Of a stretch of 14,281 nt of DNA, positions 7,789-14,276 are shown one piece after another; positions within the stretch are counted from its first letter, which is position 1; each line of letters starts with the position of its first letter. Made by a program: the position numbers and the translations under genes. The notes under the pieces are model-generated. The model saw only the letters and a list, made by a program, of their open reading frames with translations. It ran no database searches and had not been told where the DNA came from. Origin of the DNA: an uncultured Roseburia sp. (GTDB lineage: Bacteria; Bacillota; Clostridia; Lachnospirales; Lachnospiraceae); assembly GCA_934292805.1 (NCBI GenBank), contig CAKQXQ010000051.1, forward strand, positions 1 through 14,281, given 5' to 3'.

Positions 7789-9000
7789 ATGCTTACATTG
7801 GATAAATTTGAAGAGGCATCAGAGAAAGTAAAAGAAGTGACCACTGAGACAAAGCTTGTATATAGTGATTATTTCAGCAGACAGACGGGCAATAAAGTCT
7901 ATTTGAAACCTGAAAATATGCAGTTTACCGGTGCATATAAGGTAAGAGGAGCATACTACAAGATCAGCACATTGACAGAGGAAGAACGTGCAAAAGGACT
8001 GATCACAGCTTCTGCGGGAAATCATGCACAGGGCGTTGCGTATGCAGCAAAATGCTATGGATGTAAGGCAGTGATCGTTATGCCGACCACAACACCACTC
8101 ATTAAAGTAAACCGTACCAAAAGCTATGGTGCAGAAGTAGTCCTTTATGGTGATGTATATGATGAGGCATGCCAGAAAGCTTATGAACTTGCAGAAAAAG
8201 AAGGATATACATTCATTCATCCGTTCGATGATCTTGCAGTTGCAACCGGACAGGGCACGATCGCAATGGAAATTTTCAAGGAACTGCCATTAGTTGAATA
8301 TATTTTAGTTCCGATCGGAGGAGGCGGACTCGCAACAGGTGTGTCGACACTTGCCAAATTACTGAATCCTAAGATTAAAGTGATCGGAGTAGAACCGGCA
8401 GGAGCAAATTGTATGCAGGCTTCATTTGCAGCAGGAAAAGTTACAACACTTCCGGCTGTCAATACCATCGCAGATGGTACAGCAGTAAAAACACCGGGAA
8501 GTAAGATTTTCCCATATATCCAGCAGAATCTGGATGATATTATTACGGTTGAGGATGATGAGCTGGTAGCAGCTTTCCTTGATATGGTCGAAAATCATAA
8601 GATGGTAGTAGAAAACTCAGGACTTTTAACTGTGGCAGCATTGAAGCATCTTGATGTGACAGACAAACGGATTGTTTCTATTTTAAGTGGCGGTAATATG
8701 GATGTTATCACAATGTCTTCTGTTGTACAGCAGGGACTGATCTTAAGAGACAGAATCTTCACCGTATCGGTACTGCTTCCGGACAAGCCGGGAGAACTCT
8801 GTAAAGTATCCGGCATTATTGCAGGGCAGCAGGGCAATGTAATTAAATTGGAGCACAATCAGTTTGTTACAACGAACCGGAGTGCAGCGGTAGAACTTCG
8901 CATTACCCTGGAGTGTTTTGGCACAGATCATAAGAAGCAGATCATCAATGCACTGGAGGAAGAAGGATACAAACCAAAGGTTGTACGTACCAGCTTATAA
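7789..9000 (+). CDS. ilvA: Threonine ammonia-lyase with one C-terminal ACT domain
   Basis: A PLP enzyme that deaminates L-threonine to 2-oxobutyrate and ammonia, feeding isoleucine or propionate formation. The 403-residue length matches the medium form with a single regulatory ACT domain, between short TdcB (about 330) and long biosynthetic IlvA (about 510). The PLP lysine is K51 in TGAYKVRGA; the phosphate-binding loop GGGGL is at 177-181. The ACT domain spans about 325-400 (TVSVLLPDKPGELCKVSGIIAGQQGNVI), so an amino-acid or nucleotide effector is likely but cannot be named. Whether its role is biosynthetic or catabolic is not decided by sequence; tdcB is an alternative symbol. It starts two bases after ftsY, with AAGGAGGAA (7772-7780) inside the ftsY end, so it is co-expressed with ftsY. 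No terminator is visible after it. Confidence 0.92.
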   Translation: MLTLDKFEEASEKVKEVTTETKLVYSDYFSRQTGNKVYLKPENMQFTGAYKVRGAYYKISTLTEEERAKGLITASAGNHAQGVAYAAKCYGCKAVIVMPTTTPLIKVNRTKSYGAEVVLYGDVYDEACQKAYELAEKEGYTFIHPFDDLAVATGQGTIAMEIFKELPLVEYILVPIGGGGLATGVSTLAKLLNPKIKVIGVEPAGANCMQASFAAGKVTTLPAVNTIADGTAVKTPGSKIFPYIQQNLDDIITVEDDELVAAFLDMVENHKMVVENSGLLTVAALKHLDVTDKRIVSILSGGNMDVITMSSVVQQGLILRDRIFTVSVLLPDKPGELCKVSGIIAGQQGNVIKLEHNQFVTTNRSAAVELRITLECFGTDHKKQIINALEEEGYKPKVVRTSL

Positions 9001-9020
9001 GATTGATAAGTATTAATAAA

Positions 9021-9049
9021 TTGAAAACTTGTGGATAATCATATATGAT
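9021..9049 (+). promoter_or_regulatory. Promoter for apt and the purine permease
   Basis: TTGAAA (9021-9026) and TATGAT (9044-9049) are separated by exactly 17 bases, close to the sigma-A consensus, in the 90-base gap between ilvA and apt. The spacer carries the DnaA-box-like sequence listed separately. Confidence 0.62.
9030..9038 (-). promoter_or_regulatory. Perfect DnaA-box match inside the apt promoter spacer
   Basis: The + strand reads TGTGGATAA, the exact reverse complement of the consensus DnaA box TTATCCACA. It lies between the -35 and -10 boxes of the apt promoter, where bound protein would block RNA polymerase. A single 9-base match can arise by chance, and no cluster of boxes is present, so this is a candidate operator and not an origin. 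Confidence 0.35.
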
Positions 9050-9090
9050 GAAAATGAGTTTGTCGTTTTTAAATGAAAGGGGTAATTACT

Positions 9091-9615
9091 ATGAAGAAAA
9101 TAGAAGAGTATGTAAGAACAATACCGGATTTTCCGGAACCAGGTATCATGTTCCGCGATGTAACAAGCGTATTACAGGATCCGGATGGATTAAAATTAGC
9201 AATCGATTCTATGATCAGGCTTTTGGATGGCGTTGATTTTGATGTGATCGCAGGTGCAGAATCCAGAGGATTTATTTTTGGAATGCCGATTGCATATGCA
9301 CTCGGAAAAGCATTTATTCCGGTACGTAAAAAAGGAAAACTGCCACTGGAGACTGTTTCCGCAGAGTACGATCTGGAATACGGAAAAGCTGAGATCGAGA
9401 TCCATAAGGATGCGGTCAAACCTGGTCAGAAAGTTGTTTTGGTAGATGACCTGATCGCAACAGGTGGTACGATGGAAGCCAGCTGTAAATTAATCGAGCA
9501 GCTTGGTGGCGAAGTTGTAAAAATCCTGTTCTTAATGGAGCTTGCAGGATTAAAAGGACGTGAAAAGCTGAAAAATTATGATGTAGCTTCCGTAATCACT
9601 TACGAAGGCAAATAA
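9091..9615 (+). CDS. apt: Adenine phosphoribosyltransferase
   Basis: Salvages adenine by condensing it with PRPP to AMP and pyrophosphate in the cytoplasm. The 174 residues from the chosen start match the family length. Visible signatures are the N-terminal RTIPDFPEPGIMFRDVTSVLQDP block, AGAESRGFIFG, RKKGKLPLETVSAEYDLEYG and the PRPP-binding motif VVLVDDLIATGGT at about residues 117-129. I start it at ATG 9091, eight bases after AAAGGGG (9076-9082). The in-frame ATG at 9073 would add six residues (MKGVIT), but that ATG has no ribosome binding site and the extension contains the real one. The gene has its own promoter and is followed 28 bases later by a purine permease, forming an uptake-and-salvage pair. 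Confidence 0.96.
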   Translation: MKKIEEYVRTIPDFPEPGIMFRDVTSVLQDPDGLKLAIDSMIRLLDGVDFDVIAGAESRGFIFGMPIAYALGKAFIPVRKKGKLPLETVSAEYDLEYGKAEIEIHKDAVKPGQKVVLVDDLIATGGTMEASCKLIEQLGGEVVKILFLMELAGLKGREKLKNYDVASVITYEGK

Positions 9616-9643
9616 ATATGATTAAAAAAACAGGGAATTAGTT

Positions 9644-11002
9644 ATGTTAGAAAAAATGTTTAAGTTAAAAGAAAATAATACGACTGTGAAAACAGAAGTA
9701 TTGGCTGGTATTACGACTTTTATGACAATGGCGTATATTCTTGCTGTAAACCCGTCCATGCTTGCAGCTGCAGGAATGGATAAAACAGCCGTATTAATGG
9801 CAACCTGTATTGCTTCCTTTATCGGAACACTGGCAATGGCAATGCTTGCAAATTATCCATTTGCACTTGCTCCAGGTATGGGACTGAATGCATACTTTGC
9901 TTATACAGTATGCGGTGCTATGGGATATGACTGGAGAGTCGCTTTAATGGCAGTTTTTGTAGAGGGTGTGATCTTCATTGTTCTTTCTCTTACAAACGTG
10001 CGTGAAGCAATCTTTAATGCGATCCCTACAACTCTGAAAAAAGGCGTGAGTGTAGGTATTGGCTTCTTTATTGCATTCTTAGGTTTACAGGATGGACATA
10101 TTGTAGTCAATAATGATTCTACATTAGTTACAATTGTTGATTTCAGGGGAGATTTTCATACCCTTGGAATTGGTGCGATCCTTGCATTGATCGGACTTTT
10201 TGTGATCGCAATCTTATATATCAGAGGCGTCAAAGGGGCAATCTTAATCGGTATCGCAGCAACCTGGATCTTGGGAATGATCGCTCAGGCAGTCGGACTT
10301 TATGTTCCGGATGCAGAAGCAGGATTTTATTCCTTATATCCTGTATGGGGACTGACAGATTTCACATCTCTTGGACAGACATTCGGACAGTGTTTTAAAG
10401 CAGATTTCTCTGCGATCAGAGTATTTGACTTTGTGGTAATTATTTTATCCTTCTTATTTGTTGATATGTTTGATACATTAGGAACACTGATCGGTGTTGC
10501 AAATAAGGCAAAGATGTTAGATAAAGATGATAAGCTTCCAAGAATCAAACAGGCACTTCTTGCAGATGCGATCGCAACCAGTGCAGGTGCGGTACTTGGT
10601 ACATCCACAACAACAACTTTCGTTGAAAGTTCTTCCGGTGTAGCAGAAGGTGCAAGAACAGGTCTTGCTTCAGTCGTAACAGGATTCTTATTCCTGCTTG
10701 CTATTTTCTTCTCACCGATTTTCTGTGCAATCCCAGGATTCGCAACAGCTCCGGCGTTGATCTTTGTAGGATTCTTAATGGTAACAACTGTGATCTCTAT
10801 TGATTTTACAGATATGACAGAAGCAGTTCCGGCTTACTTATGTATGCTTGCAATGCCGCTTATGTATAGTATCTCAGAAGGTATCGCTATCGGCGTTATC
10901 TCTTATGTGCTCATCAATGTGATCTGTGGAAAATCAAAGAAACTCACACCACTTATGTATGTGCTGGCGGTGTTATTTGTATGTAAATACATATTCTTAT
11001 AA
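9644..11002 (+). CDS. NCS2-family purine permease (AzgA/PbuG-like)
   Basis: A 452-residue polytopic membrane transporter with about 12-14 hydrophobic segments, likely importing hypoxanthine, guanine or adenine with protons. The AzgA-type subgroup of NCS2 is indicated by EVLAGITTFMTMAYILAVNP at the N-terminus, APGMGLNAYFAY near residues 76-85, the DMFDTLGTLIGVANKA helix (D277 region) and TSTTTTFVESSSGVAEGARTGL near 320-341, which forms part of the substrate site in this fold. It resembles Bacillus PbuG/PbuO, but the exact base preference cannot be read from sequence, so no symbol is given. The start follows AGGGAA (9632-9637). Pairing with apt supports adenine or general purine salvage. A strong terminator follows. 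No purine riboswitch was recognised upstream. Confidence 0.92.
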   Translation: MLEKMFKLKENNTTVKTEVLAGITTFMTMAYILAVNPSMLAAAGMDKTAVLMATCIASFIGTLAMAMLANYPFALAPGMGLNAYFAYTVCGAMGYDWRVALMAVFVEGVIFIVLSLTNVREAIFNAIPTTLKKGVSVGIGFFIAFLGLQDGHIVVNNDSTLVTIVDFRGDFHTLGIGAILALIGLFVIAILYIRGVKGAILIGIAATWILGMIAQAVGLYVPDAEAGFYSLYPVWGLTDFTSLGQTFGQCFKADFSAIRVFDFVVIILSFLFVDMFDTLGTLIGVANKAKMLDKDDKLPRIKQALLADAIATSAGAVLGTSTTTTFVESSSGVAEGARTGLASVVTGFLFLLAIFFSPIFCAIPGFATAPALIFVGFLMVTTVISIDFTDMTEAVPAYLCMLAMPLMYSISEGIAIGVISYVLINVICGKSKKLTPLMYVLAVLFVCKYIFL

Positions 11003-11071
11003 AAATGTAAAGAAGATTGAATATGTTCAATTCATAATCTGTGTCATTGTGTTTAGAAAGAGAAAGAAAAG

Positions 11072-11110
11072 AACCTGGTATCCAATGAGAAGTTGGACAC
11101 CAGGTTTTTT
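11072..11110 (+). terminator. Rho-independent terminator after the purine permease
   Basis: AACCTGGT-A-TCCAA (11072-11085) pairs with TTGGA-C-ACCAGGTT (11093-11106): a 13-bp stem with one A/C mismatch and a 7-base loop. A run of six T ends at 11110. It closes the apt-permease unit 69 bases after the permease stop. Confidence 0.92.
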
Positions 11111-11329
11111 GTCTATTTCGCTGAAAATTTTTATGGGCATTGCGAATACAGATTGGATATGGTATGGTAGCATTAAATCAAAGATCCACTATCATATATA
11201 GAATCAATCAGGTTTATCATCGAAGACCATTTCGGTCGTACATTTCAGAGACTTTAATTTAATAATGAAAAACAGAGTGGTATGGAAAATTGTTTTTCTT
11301 AAAAAAATCAGTTTACTTATGAAGGGAAA
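11111..11329 (+). other. AT-rich non-coding region upstream of the Rpn-family gene
   Basis: Together with the terminator this forms a 327-base gap without a gene. No ORF with a ribosome binding site, no transposase fragment, no tRNA and no terminal inverted repeat was found. A possible promoter is described separately. A short GACC/GGTC inverted repeat at about 11225-11237 is too small to interpret. The ribosome binding site AAGGG (11322-11326) lies at the end. The region appears richer in A and T than the neighbouring operons, which fits an accessory insertion, though I did not compute composition. Confidence 0.5.
11140..11168 (+). promoter_or_regulatory. Possible promoter for the Rpn-family gene
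   Basis: TTGCGA (11140-11145) and TATGGT (11163-11168) are separated by 17 bases. The leader would be about 155 bases long. Weaker alternatives exist closer to the gene (for example TTTAAT at 11253-11258 with a poor -35), so this call is tentative. Confidence 0.3.
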
Positions 11330-12403
11330 ATGCCTATGATATGTAGAAAAGTAAATACCAATCTTTCAGAAACTTTAGATGAGATTGGACTCCAAAAAAT
11401 AAAGCGTGATGATTATGCTAAGTGTATTCTTGCAGATCCGCAGGTACTTGCGAGAATCGTAAAAAATGTGGTGACAGAATTTGAACAAATGTCTGTGGAA
11501 GAAATTATTCCATGCATTGGAGAGCCAACAGTTACATTAAGCGTGCCAGAGCTTCTTAGTATAAAAAATTTAAGCGTAGGAACAGAAGATATTGAAGAAG
11601 AAAATGGAAAAATTGTTTACGATATTCGTTTTCCGTTGTATCATAAAGAAAAGACAATTAAGTTTCTGATCAATATTGAAGCTCAGAAAAGCACAAAGGT
11701 TTCCAAACTTAAATATCACATAGAGAACCGTATGACATACTATATTTCAAGGATGATCTCGTCTCAAAAAAATGTGGAGTTTATCAATTCTTCTTATGAT
11801 GATTTAAAACCCGTCTATAGTATATGGATCTGCATGGATACAGGGAAGGAAGAAGATTCTATTATTAAGCTAGGGATGGGAGCGGATGTGATATATGGTG
11901 AAAGCAGATGGAAACCTGATTTTTCACTAATAAACGGAGCTATTATCAGAATCCGTGAAAATGAAGATGCAGAAGTATCCAAAAATAAACTGATCGCAAT
12001 GTTGGAGCTTCTTTTTTCACAGACGCCCAAAGAAATTAAGAAAAAGAAACTGGAAGAAGATTATAACTTTGTAATGTCTGCAGAAATGGAAGGATGTGTG
12101 AGTAATATGTGTAATATAAGTGATCTTTTCGAAGAACAGATAACGGAACGAGTAACAGAACGTGTAACAGAACAAGTAACAGAACAAGTAACAGAACGAG
12201 TGACAGAGCAAGTAACGGAACGTGTAAAGGAACAAACTTTAATTTCTAAAGTCGTGAAGAAAATAAAACGGGGAAAGAATATTGCAGAGATTGCAGATGA
12301 ACTTGAGGAAACAGTCGAGGCGGTCACACCTGTTTATGAGGCAGCAATCAAAGCCGCACCGGATTATGATGAGGCAGCAATTTATGAGACTTTAAAGAAG
12401 TGA
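11330..12403 (+). CDS. Rpn-family PD-(D/E)XK nuclease / putative transposase-like protein with four-residue repeats
   Basis: A 357-residue protein. The nuclease-like core lies at about residues 30-240: D98 in VYDIRFPLY and the IEAQ motif (E117, Q119) in INIEAQKSTKVSKLKYHIENRMTYYISRM match the D...ExQ arrangement of Rpn/PDDEXK_2 proteins (recombination-promoting nucleases, often labelled transposases). Residues 271-302 form eight four-residue repeats of the TE(R/Q)V type. The tail (KKIKRGKNIAEIADELEETVEAV) has a helix-turn-helix-like pattern. Rpn proteins cleave DNA and, in E. coli, act as toxin-antitoxin systems with an internally translated C-terminal antitoxin; an internal start is proposed separately. 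Start uncertainty: AAGGG (11322-11326) is only three bases from ATG 11330 but nine bases from in-frame ATG 11336. The gene stands alone between two operons and looks AT-richer than its neighbours, suggesting acquisition. No disruption is seen. Confidence 0.82.
   Translation: MPMICRKVNTNLSETLDEIGLQKIKRDDYAKCILADPQVLARIVKNVVTEFEQMSVEEIIPCIGEPTVTLSVPELLSIKNLSVGTEDIEEENGKIVYDIRFPLYHKEKTIKFLINIEAQKSTKVSKLKYHIENRMTYYISRMISSQKNVEFINSSYDDLKPVYSIWICMDTGKEEDSIIKLGMGADVIYGESRWKPDFSLINGAIIRIRENEDAEVSKNKLIAMLELLFSQTPKEIKKKKLEEDYNFVMSAEMEGCVSNMCNISDLFEEQITERVTERVTEQVTEQVTERVTEQVTERVKEQTLISKVVKKIKRGKNIAEIADELEETVEAVTPVYEAAIKAAPDYDEAAIYETLKK
12107..12403 (+). CDS. Candidate internally initiated RpnS-like antitoxin (in-frame C-terminal product)
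   Basis: Within the Rpn gene, GGAAGGA (12088-12094) precedes in-frame ATG 12107 by 12 bases (Met260 of the long protein). This would give a 98-residue product containing all eight TE(R/Q)V repeats and the helix-turn-helix-like tail but none of the nuclease core. An in-frame GTG at 12098 and ATGs at 12074 and 12086 are alternatives. A TATAAC -10-like element at 12062-12067 could start a short transcript, but its -35 is poor. In E. coli Rpn systems such separately translated C-terminal proteins bind and inhibit the full-length nuclease. The internal start here is inference from position and ribosome binding site only. Confidence 0.3.
   Translation: MCNISDLFEEQITERVTERVTEQVTEQVTERVTEQVTERVKEQTLISKVVKKIKRGKNIAEIADELEETVEAVTPVYEAAIKAAPDYDEAAIYETLKK
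12140..12235 (+). repeat. Eight 12-bp tandem repeats inside the Rpn-family gene
   Basis: Eight contiguous in-frame 12-base units of consensus GTAACAGAACRA/T encode (V/I)-T-E-(R/Q); the first begins ATA and the last reads V-K-E-Q. Adjacent units differ at a few bases, mostly R/Q codon switches (CGA, CGT, CAA). Unit length is a multiple of three, so gain or loss keeps the frame. The product is predicted to be a continuous charged helix. Confidence 0.95.
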
Positions 12404-12461
12404 TAATGTTTTGCACAGGGTTACGGAAAAGAGTGTAAAAAAATAAGTAAAACATAACATA

Positions 12462-12520
12462 AGGTGTCAAGGAAAAAAACTTTACTGTAAAGAAAAAATA
12501 CTTGACACCTGTGTTTTTTT
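12462..12520 (+). terminator. Terminator-like inverted repeat between the Rpn gene and ylxM
   Basis: AGGTGTCAAG (12462-12471) and CTTGACACCT (12501-12510) form a perfect 10-bp stem. The 29-base AT-rich loop can form a small internal CTTT/AAAG hairpin. A T-run (12514-12520) follows after three bases. The large loop makes it less typical than the other terminators here. The 3' arm also carries the TTGACA -35 box of the next promoter, so the symmetry may serve protein binding instead of, or as well as, termination. Confidence 0.55.
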
Positions 12521-12530
12521 GTGTTATCTT
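12502..12530 (+). promoter_or_regulatory. Sigma-A promoter for ylxM-ffh
   Basis: A perfect TTGACA (12502-12507) and TATCTT (12525-12530) are separated by 17 bases. The spacer includes the T-run of the preceding terminator-like element. Predicted transcription start is near 12537, giving a leader of about 40 bases before ylxM. Confidence 0.65.
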
Positions 12531-12577
12531 AGCAAAGGTGCCGATAAAAAGTATAAGAAAAGGCATGGTGTTAAGGA

Positions 12578-12922
12578 ATGGAAGAGAAGATTGAGCAGGC
12601 TTATCTCTATGATTTTTATGGAGAATTGCTGAACGAACACCAGAGAAGAATCTATGAAGACTTTGTATTCAATGATCTTTCTCTCGGGGAGATCGCAAAT
12701 GAAGAAGGAATCAGCCGACAGGGTGTGCATGATATGATTAAGCGGTGCACAAAGACACTGGAAGGATATGAGGAGAAGCTTCATCTGATCGAGAAGTTTC
12801 AGTCAGCAAAGAAGAAAGTGGCACAGATTGATGCTCTGGCAAAAGAGTTCCATTCTACACACGGCGAAGCGATTATGGAGGAGATCGAACAGATTTCCAA
12901 TGAGATTTTAGAGGAGCTATAA
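12578..12922 (+). CDS. ylxM: YlxM-family helix-turn-helix protein, SRP-associated
   Basis: A 114-residue protein of the UPF0122/YlxM family. The N-terminal YLYDFYGELLNEHQRRIYEDFVFNDLSLGEIANEEGISRQGVHDMIKR block (about residues 9-57) is the family signature and contains a sigma-70 region 4-like helix-turn-helix, followed by a helical, charged tail. YlxM is almost always encoded just before ffh and is thought to modulate the signal recognition particle; here ffh starts one base after its stop. The start is fixed by an in-frame TAA at 12572-12574, six bases upstream. The ribosome binding site is odd: AAGGA (12573-12577) touches the ATG, and the next candidate AAAAGG is 14 bases away, so initiation may be weak. 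Confidence 0.92.
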   Translation: MEEKIEQAYLYDFYGELLNEHQRRIYEDFVFNDLSLGEIANEEGISRQGVHDMIKRCTKTLEGYEEKLHLIEKFQSAKKKVAQIDALAKEFHSTHGEAIMEEIEQISNEILEEL

Positions 12923-12923
12923 G

Positions 12924-14276
12924 ATGGCATTTGAAAGTTTATCAGAAAAACTCCAGAATGTATTCAAAAACCTGCGAAGCAAAGGTCGTTTGACAGAGGA
13001 TGATGTCAAGGCAGCTTTAAAGGAAGTTAAGATGGCTCTGTTGGAAGCGGATGTTAACTTCAAAGTCGTAAAGCAGTTCGTAAAAGACGTACAGGAGCGT
13101 GCGATCGGTCAGGACGTTATGAACGGACTGAATCCGGGACAGATGGTCATCAAGATTGTTAATGAAGAGATGGTTAAGCTGATGGGCTCTGAGACAACAG
13201 AGATTAAGCTTCAGCCGGGGAAAGCATTGACAGTCATTATGATGGAAGGTCTCCAGGGTGCCGGTAAAACAACGACCGCAGCCAAGCTTGCCGGAAAGTT
13301 CAAGCTCAAAGGCAAGAAAGTCTTGCTTGCAGCATGTGATATTTACCGTCCGGGTGCGATCGAACAGTTACAGATTAACGGACAAAAGCAGGGCGTGGAA
13401 GTATTTTCCATGGGTGACAAGATCAAACCTGTAAATATTGCAAAAGCAGCAGTTGAATATGCAGTAAAGAATGAATTCAATATTCTGATCATTGATACTG
13501 CCGGACGACTTCATATCGATGAGGACATGATGGCAGAGCTTCAGGATATCAAAGAGAATGTTACCGTTCATCAGACAGTTCTCGTTGTGGATGCCATGAC
13601 AGGACAGGATGCAGTGAATGTAGCCAAGATGTTTGATGAAAAGGTTGGCATAGACGGTGTGATCTTAACCAAGTTAGATGGTGACACCAGAGGTGGTGCG
13701 GCACTTTCCATTCGTGCTGTTACCGGAAGACCTATTTTATATATAGGTATGGGAGAAAAACTTTCCGACCTGGAACAGTTTTATCCGGATCGAATGGCTT
13801 CGAGAATCCTTGGTATGGGTGATGTGCTGACACTGATCGAGAAAGCACAGGCTGATATTGATGAGGAACAGGCGAAGCGTATCGAACAGAAGATGCGTAA
13901 GAATGAATTTGACTTTGAGATGTATCTTGAATCTATGAGTCAGATGAAGAAGATGGGTGGATTATCCAGTATCCTTGGAATGATGCCTGGTCTTGGAATG
14001 GGTAAAGGCAAGATGCCTGAGATCGATCAGGAAGCAGCTGAGAAGAATCTGGCACGTACAGAGGCAATCATTTATTCCATGACACCGGAAGAGAGACGTA
14101 ACCCGTCACTTATGAATCCAAGCCGCAAGAACCGTATCGCAAAAGGTGCAGGTGTGGATATTGCGGAAGTAAACCGTCTGGTAAAACAGTTTGATCAGAT
14201 GAAGAAGATGATGAAACAGATGCCGGGCATGATGAAAAAAGGTAAAAGAGGAATGTTCAAAGGGCTTCCTTTTTAA
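12924..14276 (+). CDS. ffh: Signal recognition particle protein Ffh (SRP54)
   Basis: The 450-residue GTPase of the signal recognition particle, which binds signal sequences and 4.5S/6S RNA and pairs with FtsY at the membrane. Domains: helical N domain (1-~90), then G domain with GLQGAGKTT (109-117), DIYRPGA, DTAGR (191-195), TKLDGD (249-254) and GMGEKLSDLEQF. The methionine-rich M domain (about 300-440) has the RNA-binding RRNPSLMNPSRKNRIAKGAG segment and the QMKKMMKQMPGMM tail. Length is normal. The start is one base after ylxM, with GAGGAG (12911-12916) inside the ylxM end, so the two are translationally coupled. The window ends five bases after the stop, so the usual rpsP neighbour cannot be seen. 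The SRP RNA gene is not in this window. Confidence 0.98.
   Translation: MAFESLSEKLQNVFKNLRSKGRLTEDDVKAALKEVKMALLEADVNFKVVKQFVKDVQERAIGQDVMNGLNPGQMVIKIVNEEMVKLMGSETTEIKLQPGKALTVIMMEGLQGAGKTTTAAKLAGKFKLKGKKVLLAACDIYRPGAIEQLQINGQKQGVEVFSMGDKIKPVNIAKAAVEYAVKNEFNILIIDTAGRLHIDEDMMAELQDIKENVTVHQTVLVVDAMTGQDAVNVAKMFDEKVGIDGVILTKLDGDTRGGAALSIRAVTGRPILYIGMGEKLSDLEQFYPDRMASRILGMGDVLTLIEKAQADIDEEQAKRIEQKMRKNEFDFEMYLESMSQMKKMGGLSSILGMMPGLGMGKGKMPEIDQEAAEKNLARTEAIIYSMTPEERRNPSLMNPSRKNRIAKGAGVDIAEVNRLVKQFDQMKKMMKQMPGMMKKGKRGMFKGLPF

Noticed and set aside
9073..9090. Earlier apt start at ATG 9073
   Set aside because: There is no ribosome binding site upstream, and the AAAGGGG that serves ATG 9091 lies within this stretch.
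9001..9090. Purine riboswitch controlling apt and the permease
   Set aside because: The gap is only 90 bases and lacks the three-way junction arms and conserved loops. A simple promoter with a DnaA-box match explains it better.
12140..12235. CRISPR-like array
   Set aside because: The units are 12 bases, contiguous and in frame with no unique spacers, so this is a coding tandem repeat.
12061..12327. Minus-strand ORFs rich in Cys/Thr/Ser/Val repeats opposite the Rpn gene
   Set aside because: They are mirror translations of the TE(R/Q)V repeats without ribosome binding sites or family resemblance.
11003..12460. Insertion sequence carrying the Rpn-like gene
   Set aside because: No terminal inverted repeats or target-site duplication could be found, and these proteins are usually standalone despite the transposase label.
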